This document shows positions 1-10,152 of a stretch of 64,000 nucleotides of DNA, piece by piece (the first letter of the stretch is position 1; each line of letters begins with the position of its first letter). The stretch is taken from assembly GCA_019828595.1 (NCBI GenBank), contig JAHQRK010000015.1, forward strand, positions 806,001 through 870,000. The letters run 5' to 3'. The translations under genes were made by a program, and so were the position numbers. The notes below the pieces were generated by a model. It searched no databases. It saw nothing but the letters and a program-made list of their open reading frames with translations, and was not told where the DNA came from. Source of the stretch: Aphanomyces cochlioides. Its lineage: Eukaryota; Oomycota; Saprolegniomycetes; Saprolegniales; Verrucalvaceae.

Positions 1-2
1 TC

Positions 3-756
3 TTGCAGCGTGTCACCTCCATCGTGGACAAAATTCCCATCTCCAACGAACGACATGGCGAAATGCACATTATCCGGATTAACTTCATGTATCCGTACGT
101 TTTAAAATACAGTTTTTCAATTCACAAAAATTGAATAATTCAAAAACAAATTAAAATTTGTTTTTTCCTCTTCCAGTGTTGATGAGCTCAAACCTCGCGC
201 CATTCAACCCGACGGGAGATGGAGCGATCCAAGTCGCGATGGAAATGCTCAACCCAAGCAAAGACGACATTTTGTACGATATTGGGTGCGGGGATGCTCG
301 TTTCCTGGTGAATGTTGCAGCGACGATTGGATGCACGTGTGTTGGCATCGAGTATGATGAAACTCTCGTTGGCCGCGCACGAGCTCTTATAGATCAACGT
401 GGAGTTACCCATCTTGTATCTATCCGCCATGAAGATGCTACTGAGGCCGACTTCTCAAATGCCACATTGCTCTTCCTATATCTCGTTCCCAAGGGTATTC
501 AGCGTCTTCTTCCTCGGTACGTTTCAATGATCCCATCTCAGTGCAATGGGTAGACTTGGTCAGGAGCTCATGTTGTTCCCTCTGCCTAGTCTTGAAGAAG
601 CACGAGCGCGCGGCGTTCGGATCTGCACGAATATCTTCTCAATCCCCCCGTGGACCCCGACTCGCACTGGCGAATACAAAGGCACCAAGGTGCGGTGTGC
701 TCTTTCTTCATTGGTGTCCTCATGCCGAGCAATAGATCTATCTCTACGAGCCATGA
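3..756 (+). CDS. SAM-dependent methyltransferase, ATPSCKMT/FAM173 type (5' partial)
   Basis: Class I methyltransferase. Known relatives methylate protein lysine, for example on the mitochondrial ATP synthase c subunit; this substrate is inference. Exons are 3-94, 187-516, 590-689 and 736-756. Exon 2 holds SAM motif I (LYDIGCGDARFLV) followed by GIEYDE, and the family block ATLLFLYLVPKG. Exon 3 gives LEEARARGVRI and the PPW motif, and the 21-base last exon gives IYLYEP and the stop, matching the family's YLY ending. Introns are 73 bases (517-589) and 46 bases (690-735), all GT-AG. Intron 1 has two possible acceptors: 186 keeps the better-looking exon-1 frame, while 176 has the stronger pyrimidine tract but needs another exon-1 frame. 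The N-terminus lies outside the window. Confidence 0.8.
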
Positions 757-1022
757 ACGATCGCAATCGCGATGTTGAACATTCGTTTTTTGTGCTGCCA
801 CGTCTTTAACTTGAATTTTGTATGCCATGATAAAGTACGTTTGATGGTAAAGTTCGAAATGTCTGTATGGCTCGAAAGCATTGGAAATCCCATGACTCAA
901 ATTAGACTTGAAATTTGTATGCTGAGCAAATAAAAATAAGAAGGCGACAATCAACCTACACCTTTTTGACTTGAAATTTGTATACTGACTCATTAAAGCC
1001 TTGCATCTTTCAACCTCGCAAG
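757..1022. other. Intergenic spacer
   Basis: Contains two similar stretches around TTGAATTTTGTATG-like sequence near 811 and 968, and no supported gene. Confidence 0.5.
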
Positions 1023-1388
1023 ATGGAGACGCCGTTCGCTTACTGGATCAACAGCGGCATGAAGAGCCGTGAACGCAGCGCCCGGGAAGAACTGGTACTG
1101 CCAAATACACGACTTTCTATAGCTGATGCTCTGGTTTGCGTTTCGTAGGACTTGCTCCAAGTGGCTGCTTTCAATGCCCAACATCGTGTGGTCGAAGAAG
1201 CCATCGGCCGTCGTGCCGCTTCGCACCATCAACACCCCAAGTACACTTGCCCAGAAGGCGCTCCAAATGTCCCTCGCCAATACGTTTATCCATCTCATTC
1301 GACTGAACGAGACTACGCGACGTATCCGGCCAACTCGTACACTTCGGCGATTGCGATCACGGAACTCTTGGGCAAGCGCGAAATCTAA
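1023..1388 (+). CDS. Small conserved-looking protein of unknown function (103 aa)
   Basis: Two exons, 1023-1094 and 1149-1388, joined in phase 0 across a 54-base GT-AG intron (1095-1148). The start is the first ATG after the short A/T-rich leader and gives METPFAYWINSG. The protein is hydrophilic, rich in His, Tyr and Arg in its second half (RAASHHQHPKYTCPEG, YVYPSHSTERDY), has one Cys and no membrane segment. I do not recognise the family. Without splicing the frame stops at the intron end (TAG at 1146-1148), and coding-like codon use resumes exactly at the acceptor, which supports the model. Convergent with the zinc-finger gene downstream. Confidence 0.6.
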
Positions 1389-1467
1389 ACCAACAGGTGT
1401 GTCATGTAGCATGCGTATGTTCTTACGGTGAATAAATCAACTACTACCTGGCTCCTATCTACCCCTT

Positions 1468-2303
1468 CTACATATAACTTAGCTCGCTCTTGATCTCTGG
1501 TGCTGTCGTCGCCATTGAATCTTGCACATGGCACTTCTTCATGTGCCGCGAATAATTGGAACGTTGCGTGAATGTGCGATCGCAATCAGGATGACTACAC
1601 TTGAATGGTTTCACGCCGTAATGCTTCCACACGTGTTCTTTGAGCGACCCGCTGTGGGCATATCGTTTCCCACACCCTTCGTGCGTACACATGTATGGTT
1701 TGATCCCTTGATGCGCTTTGTGGTGTGCTCCTACGGGTCATTTGGCTAGGTGAGCATTCAAGTCATGGTCTATCATGAAGTACCAAGGTTCGAGCTATGG
1801 GCGAATCGTTTGTTGCATCCTTCGTACATGCAAATGAATGGTTTATGTCCTGTATGGATGCGTTCGTGTGTGATCAATTCCGACTTGGCGCGAAAACGTT
1901 TGAGGCACATGGCGCATTCGTGGGGTTTCTTGACGGCAACGGCTTTGGTCAGCTCGACGGGTATGGCATCTTCATCCGCGTGGAAATCGTGACGCGCGCT
2001 GCCCTTGATCGGAGGCAGCTCGACGTGAGGCCGTGCGGCCGGTAGCGGTGGTAGCGATGGTTGGAATCGATAGTGTGCTGGCACTGCAAACGACGACGCT
2101 GCTGCGCCTTTTTCCAACGTGGTTGTCGATTCAATATCGAGCAGATGGCGCAAGATATCCTGCTCATCATCTTCAAACACTTGGCCAGTCGCCCCGGTCG
2201 CCGATGCCCTGGACCGAGCGCGAATATCGAAGTGAAGCGTTGGCGGCGGATGCTGCTGTGGTGGTCTGAATGGAGCGAGTGGCGTCGTAAACTTGTCCAT
2301 CAT
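1468..2303 (-). CDS. C2H2 zinc-finger protein, four fingers (260 aa)
   Basis: Likely nuclear DNA-binding protein. Exon 1 is 2303-1784 and exon 2 is 1730-1468, with a 53-base phase-1 intron (1783-1731) that falls inside finger 2. Splicing restores C-x4-C-x12-H-x3-H exactly. Finger 1 is C-x2-C type (HECAMCLKRF), fingers 2 to 4 are C-x4-C (FICMYEGC, YMCTHEGC, FKCSHPDC), and the last ends H-x4-H. Linkers resemble the TGEKP class (HTGHKPF, HQGIKPY, YGVKPF), as in TFIIIA/YY1-like proteins. The first ~145 residues are Pro-rich and low-complexity. The start is the ATG-ATG pair at 2303/2300; GTG readings further upstream are open but have no ATG. Confidence 0.85.
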
Positions 2304-2362
2304 GCGCTCAAGCGGAAATGGCGAGCGGTTACTCGATGGTGTTCTTCCTGCACACACCTGTC

Positions 2363-3097
2363 AAGAAAAGATCTCATTGGTATCCGGATATGTCCGGATA
2401 AATGACAAGTTGAGTGAAACCCACCGAGAAACGACTTGTCGAGGCAGATTAGGTCATGAAAGTCACGAAAAAATCGACTTGGATCCATTCCATACGTGCA
2501 TTTAAATTCAAGAGCTGTTTGTTGGATCAGCCAAGCAAGCTCTTCCATTGAGTTAGCCACGGGCATGAAGTTGAATACACAGACTCCACTTGGATGACTA
2601 GGACGAATAAATCTGGGTATTCCGTTCGCACAATAAGCATATTATGCTTTGCTATCATTTCAACCAAACTCTTTCCCCTTGTAATAGATGGGCAAAATCA
2701 CAACCGAGAAAAATGAATGCATCGTAAATGGAACAAGAAGAACACGTGCATGGCATATTTCGGTAATGGTGAAATCGTTGAGTTGGAGGACAAAGGTTAT
2801 GCACCACCTTGTATGGATAGTTCTAACGAAAAAAACTTTCACAGATTTATATTGTACAACGAGCAGCATGACAACAAGTAAGGACGAAGATGTCTCGACG
2901 AGATATTACTATTTCGATGTTCAGAAGAGACACTTTGCGACATCACAAGCCATCTAGCGATTTAACAAGGGAGACATTTTAAGGATAGAGTCGTTGTGGA
3001 TTGTAGTGAAGCTCAGATATGCTTCATTTACATTCGCAGTAAAGCTGTCCAAGTGCATTTGGGGCTTTGTTGTAGATTCCAAAGAAAAGATCTCATT
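2363..3097. repeat. 16-base direct repeat bracketing an intergenic stretch
   Basis: AAGAAAAGATCTCATT occurs at 2363-2378 and again at 3082-3097. The ~700 bases between hold only short unconvincing ORFs. No inverted termini are seen, so an insertion flanked by a duplication is possible but unproven. The rest of 2304-3200 shows nothing recognisable. Confidence 0.35.
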
Positions 3098-3200
3098 ACC
3101 CTTTTTGTTGGGTCGGTTTCACTTTTGACAGTTCAAATTTGATTGGCATGTCAAATATTTCATCCAATTAGGATTGGTGCCTCCTGTCAAAGTTGAAAGC

Positions 3201-4670
3201 ATGGGCGTATCTTATGCCGACGAAGCTCTCTTCTACCGCCTGGCCGATGAAAAGGACGATCATGCCTTGATTCCTCATCTTCAGGGTGCAGGTACCTGCA
3301 CTTTCACTCGATGTTGTTATTATCGTTGCGTTATGACTAGATGAGCCGGTCAATCCTGTGGTATCTTGTGGTTTTGACGGGGGAGGATCCAAACAAGGTG
3401 GTCGAAATGCAAAGGACTATTTGCCGTGGTGTGACGGCATCCGAGGTGTAGCCTCTCAAATTGTTTGTACCTTCCACTTGCAGTATTGGTTCCTTTTTCT
3501 TGAAGCTTACAGCACGACGTGGTGGTTCAAACTGATGCGAGCTGGTCATGCTTCGGTCGAAATGTTTCTCATCCTCTCTGGTTTTGTCCTCTCGGTGAAA
3601 TTTTTTGAGCGTTTGGAAATCATCGAGCAAGCGACCAGAGTGCGTGATGTTGCCACTGTTCGTCAGACGTATGTCGAGGCGTATCATTCGATGGCTTCGA
3701 CGGGATTGCGACGGGTTCCGCGCTTTTGTGGTCCCGTTTTGGTCGCCGCACCGCTGATAATCTTCAACCGATGGTTCCACAACGAGAATTTCAAAGTACC
3801 CGAGCTCATCTTCGACGTGGTTAAGACTCTCTTCTGCGTCCAACCCTCGTACAACTTTCCTCTCTGGACTCTGCGCGTCGAGTTAGAAGGTTCTGTGTTT
3901 ACTCTCGCTCTCTGCGTCATCTTATCCAGATTCCGATATGTTCATCGTGTAGTGATTTGTTTGATCCTGCTGCCGATCTACCACAATCAGTGGGCCAACT
4001 GGAACCAATATGTGGGTCATTTCTATGGATGCTTTGTCCTTGGCATGCTCTTGGCAAATATCATTCCCATCAAACGCATCTCATAAAGCATGGAGAAGAT
4101 CAAACCACCGTTGCTACTTGGTTTTTCTCAAGAAAGCTTTTGAAGCGAGTTCCATTGACCTACATATCTGTGGCGATGAACATTTGTTATACCTTAGCTT
4201 TCCTTTTGGCTGCATGGCTTTTCATATATCGCACTGAATATGACAACGAGTACGGCCTATGGAAAACTTTAGTCCACGCCATCTTTGAAAAAGAACGTCA
4301 GACATTTATCTGGCATCTGGCTTCGTGCATTATTATCTATGCTGTCTGTTGGTCGCCTTGGCTTCAACTTGTGTTTGCGAGCCGCTTGGCACGATATTTG
4401 GGACGCATTTCTTTTTTGTTGTACGTGCTTCATTGGCCTATTACAATATTAGTTGTTGATTTCGTTAAGCCATGGTTTCTTGCCAAAGGATGGACTGACG
4501 AGTCAGCCAAGCGCATTTCTGGAGCCATTTCATATTTGATTTCCAACGCCCTAGCTCACTTTTGCACGATCTACATTGATGAGCCTTTTGTCAAGTGGTT
4601 AGCCTCGATGGAAAAGCGTCTGCATATGCAAATGGATACCCCAGAGGCCAATATTGCGCCAGTTGCTTAA
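3201..4670 (+). CDS. Acyltransferase-3 (OafA/YrhL-like) membrane protein, frame broken near 4075
   Basis: Polytopic membrane acyltransferase that in known relatives moves acyl groups onto extracytoplasmic sugars or lipids. Exon 1 is 3201-3285. A 55-base phase-1 intron (3286-3340) leads to the family N-terminus LPWCDGIRG with the usual conserved His (CTFHLQ). SVEMFLILSGFVLS matches the FFxLSGF motif. Several hydrophobic helices follow, and the C-terminal half holds YLGRISFLLYVLHWP. The first frame stops at 4084-4086 while the family homology continues in another frame through 4670. A 1-base frame change around 4060-4080 explains this. A 35-base GC-AG intron beginning at GCAAATATC would also restore the frame but is very short. 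So this may be a pseudogene, a sequencing error or an odd intron. Confidence 0.7.
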
Positions 4671-5261
4671 TGTCACACGTTGACAATGTCCATCGCTTGA
4701 CCAAAAGTAGAGACTATCGAGGATAATTCCTGTTTTTGTGATTGTTTGTTCGTCTATTATACACAAGGATTCTTGCTCTAACCTCTAAAGTGACTCAAAT
4801 TCATCCCTTGCCCCTTAGTTTCTTCTTGGCCTCGTTGGCTGTGCAAGTCCTTCCGTCGCCTTCGTCAGCTTTGTAAACTTTGCGCCAAATTCTACAAACA
4901 CCAGAGGATTTTCATCAAATTTACATAAATTTGCTCGAAAATATAGTAAAAGTTCCTCAAAATCTTGAATATTTTTTATGATTTTTGACATTTTTGTAAA
5001 ATCCAACTCAATTCTGTCACCCACGTCTTAAAATAGCACACAGGTTCGGTCTAAAAATAGATTTGGATGAGGCGAGATTTCACTTGATTAATGTATCGGT
5101 CATTTTATCAGGTGGTGCAATCTTCCATTTGAGCGAGCCTTATATTAATATACTTATTATACTAATATTTTGTATGTATGTATAAATATTTTTATTTTAT
5201 TATAGAATACAACGGTTTCAAAGCACGGCTGGAAAATCGCCGCATTTCTGAAAGCGCCCCC
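4671..5261. other. AT-rich intergenic region
   Basis: Very AT-rich toward 5130-5215, just upstream of the next start codon. A short minus-strand ORF (4815-5024) has no recognisable features. The pyrimidine-rich stretch ending in AG near 5204 could be an acceptor of a 5' UTR intron. Confidence 0.4.
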
Positions 5262-6023
5262 ATGTCGACGTCGCCCACACATTCGTCGATTGCGCTGGCC
5301 TTGATCGACTTCAGCAAGGGATCCCAAGCGCCAACTAGTACCGTAACACCGCCGTTGAAGCGTTTCAAGCCGAATGGAGTTCAAGATCAAATGCCACCCG
5401 GACTTCAACGAGCAATCTCGATGGTGCAAATCCGACAAAATCTTATGAAGCGCAGAGACAAGCTCGCGTATGAAAAGAGAGCGCGATCACTCTTGGCTGA
5501 AGCTTTCCAGAAGCCAATCTCAGCCCCAGCCAAGCCGAAGACTCAACCTCGAATTATTGCTCTTGCTCCATGGCCGCCAGTTGAGACGGATGTCACTCCT
5601 GACATGTCGATGAGTACCATTCTCTCGAGTCTTCCTGTGGAAGATGAGTCCTCGCGGTTGTCTCCTAACAACTACGTCCGAGATGATGACATTGTTGGCA
5701 CTGAGGAAGACGCAGCGCGAGGACTTATTTGTCGTTATTCGACTGGAAAATGCCAATACCTTCGAGCTCAAAAGACGGACGGCACGTATTTGAATTTATG
5801 TCACATGCATCGCATTCGTGCGAATGCAAACCAGCGAAAACTTGACCGCAAGAAGAACTCCAAGGCGAACAACAGTCCTGTGTCCAGCAGCGCCTCCTCA
5901 AGCCCACGCAGTACTTATAGTACAAGTTGCAACAAGGAGACGACGTCGCAGGAGCTTGTAGCTCTCATTCAACGTATCATATCTCATAAGAAGCCATCCA
6001 GCAACCAAGAAGATGATGCGTAA
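5262..6023 (+). CDS. Unknown protein with C-terminal Cys/His motif (253 aa)
   Basis: Single exon from the ATG at 5262; an upstream open stretch in the same frame lies in AT-rich sequence and looks like leader. The N-terminal half is basic and helical (QIRQNLMKRRDKLAYEKRAR), the middle is acidic, and residues ~155-200 hold C-x6-C, then C-x2-H and ANANQRKLDRKK. This arrangement resembles small Cys/His modules I recall from stramenopile proteins; a nuclear or nucleic-acid role is inference. A Ser-rich tract and an acidic end follow. It is convergent with the SNARE gene, with stop codons about 30 bases apart. Confidence 0.7.
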   Translation: MSTSPTHSSIALALIDFSKGSQAPTSTVTPPLKRFKPNGVQDQMPPGLQRAISMVQIRQNLMKRRDKLAYEKRARSLLAEAFQKPISAPAKPKTQPRIIALAPWPPVETDVTPDMSMSTILSSLPVEDESSRLSPNNYVRDDDIVGTEEDAARGLICRYSTGKCQYLRAQKTDGTYLNLCHMHRIRANANQRKLDRKKNSKANNSPVSSSASSSPRSTYSTSCNKETTSQELVALIQRIISHKKPSSNQEDDA

Positions 6024-6052
6024 GCGAGGATGTATAAATGTAGAGAGATGAG

Positions 6053-7085
6053 CTAAGTGTAAATGACGAGAAACACCAGGACGACAAGAATTGCCATCAA
6101 CAGGAGAATGCTTCCTAGTTGGCACGTGTCTACAGGACATATTTGTGATCCCATTGAGTCAATAAAGTGATCAAGCAAACCTTTTGTCTTGAGGAGACGA
6201 CTCATTCGTAACATGACAAAGTTCATTCGTTCCTGTGTGTCATCCATATCGAGCTCAATGTCGTCGAGCATCCTATATCACGGATATGAGGAAAGTAAAA
6301 AGCATACTAAGCTACTTGTTTTGGGATTTGATCTCTGTGTTGATTTCAACAGCCACATGGCCAAGGCGCTTGACGGAAACATCAAGTTGGTCCAAGTCGG
6401 CATCTTGATCTTTCACGATTTGCTACGATGCCATCATTGAAGGGACTATTGAGGAAAGGATGTACTTGTTGCCGTGCCTTCTCATCCACAAGTATTGCAT
6501 TGCGATCAATGGTAGAGGATGGCGTCTTAACGGATGACGAAGTTGCTCGTAAAAGCTGTCCGTATGATGTCAGTTGATAGATATAGCTCAGACTTCCAAC
6601 CTTGCGTTCGTCTCGCTGTATTCTTGCTTTCACAGCGTCTGATGTGATTTCAGTGGAAATGCTCATAAGGTCCTATATAGAAAGAAAGAAGGCAACATAG
6701 AGATCAAATTACGTGTCGGGTTGAGGAGACAAAGGCTTTTCGTGCAGACAATTCAACGCGGTCAATGTGAGAATATTTGGTTCGATCGCTCTCAATTGCA
6801 CGGATACTTTGCTCTAGGAAGCCCAAGGACCGCTCGGCCGACGTGACGTCTTTCTTTAAGTCTTCAGTCAGCTTCGGAAACTCTTTGGTTGGTGAGGATG
6901 ACCCAAGGTCAAATAACTGCTTCCATCGTTTGTACGAATGATGGATCGATGACACTTTGCTCTCGAGTTCCCTACGGACTTCTTACACAATGGATTTGCA
7001 TATAAAGCACGTACTCTTTGAACACGTAGTAGGGATCTCCGCTGGCCGATGGACCAGCGCTCTTCTCAACCAAGGACGTCTCCAT
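6053..7085 (-). CDS. Syntaxin-6/SYP61-like Qc-SNARE (287 aa, five exons)
   Basis: Tail-anchored SNARE for endosome/trans-Golgi fusion. Exons on the minus strand are 7085-7015, 6971-6713, 6672-6466, 6422-6316 and 6272-6053, summing to 864 bases. The four introns are only 43, 40, 43 and 43 bases, all GT-AG. Exon 1 gives the DPYYVFKE start typical of syntaxin-6 N-terminal domains. Exon 2 gives the three-helix N-domain (SYKRWKQLF). Exons 4 and 5 give a Qc SNARE helix beginning QIVKDQDADLDQLDVSV and passing through MLDDIELDMDDT. A 20-residue hydrophobic tail (LGSILLLMAILVVLVFLVIY) ends the protein. For intron 3 the acceptor at 6423 was chosen over 6410 because only it keeps the SNARE frame. Confidence 0.88.
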
Positions 7086-7530
7086 CCGTCTGCTTGATGT
7101 CGTCCGACTGTGAGATGTTGTTCTCCTGTTCGAATTATTTGGTTTATCCGTAGTCCCGGATAAGATTTATTTGGTTTTTGCATTGTGAAAATCTTTAACG
7201 ACAATCATTCTCGTCCTAAATGATATCCCATGAGCTGTTGAGTATGTTTCTCTCAAAATCCATCATTTCAGCAATATTTTTCATAATAAAGTAGAGAGGT
7301 TTCGCAAATTGAGAGGCTTCGCAAATTGTGATGTCACGAAAAAAGTCACGAAAGGTAAACTGTCACAGATACCTCTGCAACTTGATATTCTCATGACACT
7401 TGAAGACACTCAAATGGAATGGGGCCTTATTCGTTTTTCACCGAATATTGGATTATGACATTTCTTGAGGTAACTTCTGACGGAGAATCTGAATTTGCAA
7501 TCCTTCCCACGAATCGGTCTACTGTATTCC
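7086..7530. other. Upstream region of the SNARE gene and edge of transposon DNA
   Basis: No gene supported. A short plus ORF beginning near 7419 runs through the perfect hairpin below and is not a believable protein. Confidence 0.4.
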
Positions 7531-7592
7531 GGTCGGTCGTGTACCGAAAAAAAATGTTGGAAAATTTGAAAAAAAACGGTACACGACCGACC
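7531..7592. repeat. Perfect 16-base inverted repeat (hairpin)
   Basis: Arm GGTCGGTCGTGTACCG at 7531-7546 and its exact complement at 7577-7592, separated by a 30-base A-rich loop. It sits about 100 bases before the pogo-type start codon. The same motif recurs at 12433-12532, so it is a dispersed repeat, probably a transposon end or binding site. Confidence 0.85.
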
Positions 7593-8907
7593 AAAACCAA
7601 AGAATGCTTCGCATACCATACTCGAAGGATGATTGATAAATAATTTAAGAAATTCAATGGATCCCCATCAAGTGCACTTCAGTCACTCAAATGGCACATC
7701 AGGACGCCAACCTTGAAGGTGGTAAGCGCTTCATACCCTTAGACACGAAGATTAGCATTGTCACTGAGCATCTAAGAAGTGGTGAAACCTTCTATTCAAA
7801 AACTGCAAAAAGAAATGGTATACAAAGTGGGCAGTTGTCCCGATGGGTCAAGAAGATTAACCAATTCGAACTGGCGGCCACAAGAGGACCGAAGAAATGC
7901 ACCACTCACTCGGGTCCAAAAGTTCAAATGCCAGACGTTGAAAGAGGAGTCCTCGAATACTTCAAAACTTTGCGAGAGGACGACATTGCAGTCTCAACAA
8001 AAATGCTTATTTTGAAGGCGATGAGCATTGACCGAACATTTCACGATGGCGATGAGAAAAAACTATGGAACTGGATCTACGACTTCCTTGCACGTCAGCA
8101 TCTGTCGATACGTCGACCCACTCGCCAAGGACAAAAGCTATCAAGCCAACTGGAAGAAATCAAGGAAGGCTTTGTGAGCGCCTTGACTGAACGTTTTCTC
8201 CCCTTTGGAACACTATCCAATGTTGCTTGGGATCGAGTCGTCAACATGGATGAAACTCCAATCAACCTTGAGCCCAAGCCACATTCGACAGTGTCCCAAA
8301 GGGAGCGAAAACGGTTCCTGCGCTTGTGTGCTAGTCGACCAACTCTAGAGTTTCTGTCTGTCTTGCCATTACCGCGACCAGCAGAAAGCTTCCACCTTTT
8401 GTTGTCTTCAAGGGAGTGCCAGGGGCAAGAATTGACGCGTCTCTCAAGAAAATCTTACCTCAAAATGTGTTTGGTACCTGTCAGTCGCATGTTTGGTTGG
8501 ATGACCAAACAACTAAGGCATGGGTGGAAGATGTTTGGAAGCCATTTGTCTCCAACGGCTCACCAAGTCTACTTTTACTTGACGATTACAAATGTCATAA
8601 GCAACCTTCCTTCATTAGCGGCTTGGCAAAACTAAACACTGAGAGAGAGGTCGAAATCATTCCAGGTACGAAGTATCTTTAATACTTCGAAGTTTGAAGA
8701 TCTAAGAGCATGCCCAACGCGGCCACGCTAACACGCTAACCAAATAGAATTTAGCGCTCTAGTGTGGCAAATTCAAGCCCAACGGTACCACGCTAAAAAT
8801 AGCGTGTAACGGAATTCTAGCGTGCACGCTAGAATTTCCACTAGATTTGGCGTGGTGAATAGCGTCTGGCGTGATCAACCCGACATCTTCCCGAGTGCAA
8901 GCATCTC

Positions 8908-9765
8908 ATGAACTTCATCGACTTGTTCGTTGATGATGATACTATTGAACAAGTTGTTGCCATCATGGATGAAGACGACCTTGAACAACCGTCGTGGGGT
9001 GGTTCCAGGTATGGCCGTGCGCCGGCAGTTGATCGCCGCCGCGAACTGTATGACCAACTTCTCTACGATGACTATTGGGGACCAAGTCCTATATATGACC
9101 ACGCTTACTTCTAAAAGCATTTCAAGTTACCAATTGAGCTTTTTGACGAAATTCATGAACGTGTCAAAGCCCATGATGCCTACTTTGAGCAGAAAAGAGA
9201 TGCTGTGGGTAAGCTTGGGATATCGTCTCTCTCCAAAATTGCCTGAGCGATTAGACAATTGACCTCTGGTATGTCTCCTAATGAGCTGGATAATAAATAC
9301 AGAATGGCACCATCAACTGGCCTGGAGTCCTTAAAACGATTCTGCTCTGCAGTAATTGAAATCTATGGTGACTCCGTGCTACGGTTTCCAACTGAAGCTG
9401 ATCTTAATAACCTCATAGCTGATGGACTGGCCTCTGGCTTTCCCGGATGTATTGGCTCCATTGACTGTATGCATTGGGAGTGGAAAAATTGCCCATCTAG
9501 TTGGAAGGGCATGTTCCAAGGAAAAGACAAGGTTCCGACTGTTGTGCTTGAAGCAATAGCTGATCGTCAATGTCGTTTTTGGCACCTTAATTTTGGTTCC
9601 CCAGGCACGTTGAACGACATCAACGTATTGGATCGCTCACCATTGTTTAACAATGCTGTCATGGGGGAGTCACCCAAGGTTAAATTCACTGTGAATGGTC
9701 ATGACTATGATTATGCGTATTGGCTAGCTGATGGAATCTATCCTTTACCGATTGTGGAGCGCTAG
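8908..9765 (+). pseudogene. PIF/Harbinger transposase (DDE_4), degenerate
   Basis: One frame runs throughout but has stops at 9112-9114 (TAA) and 9244-9246 (TGA). Between and after them the protein is clear: an acidic N-terminus, an HTH-like part (SPNELDNKYRMAPSTGLESL), first catalytic Asp in CIGSIDCMHWEWKNCP, second in GSPGTLNDINVLDRSPLF, and YWLADGIYP. The last part, including the catalytic Glu (usually near DVERAFG), is missing; homology stops at 9765 where a duplicated piece of the partner ORF begins. Not functional. Confidence 0.85.
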
Positions 9766-9810
9766 GCAAGTAAAAATACGTCCAAATCTTTCACAGAGGA
9801 TACGATACTG

Positions 9811-10060
9811 TCAAGATCAAGTTATTGACGCACTTGAGATGCAATGACAGGCAGAGGGACTTAAAGTTGGGGAAACGATATAAGATCCTGAAGACACCGT
9901 TTATGTTTAAATACAGTATTCCAGGTTTCTTGATATTTGACTGTAGTATTGTTAACATAATATTGCATTCGCCAACCAGAATGGAATCCATGTTGCCACC
10001 ACAACAAGCGATGTGATATACTTTTGAAGGATGTTATTAAACTGCTGCATATGAAGGATT
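9811..10060 (-). repeat. Diverged duplicate of part of the Myb-like ORF
   Basis: Same orientation and order as 10476-10725, with many substitutions and a frame break. Readable remnants include FHSGWRMQYYVN against FHSGWQMQDYVN in the intact gene. It replaces the end of the transposase gene, so a local duplication and deletion seems to have removed the catalytic Glu region. Confidence 0.75.
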
Positions 10061-10152
10061 TAATTAAACTGCTGCAAAACAGCAAAGTCCATTCAAAGCT
10101 CCAGTACGATCTACAATGTCAGATCTCAAATTCGATGTTAAAATTAACGATC

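Noticed and set aside
2688..2957. Plus-strand ORF of 89 codons in the intergenic region
   Set aside because: No recognisable motif, weak codon pattern and no introns or neighbours supporting it.
7419..7643. Plus-strand ORF of 74 codons
   Set aside because: Runs through a perfect 16-base hairpin with poly-A loop; no protein-like features.
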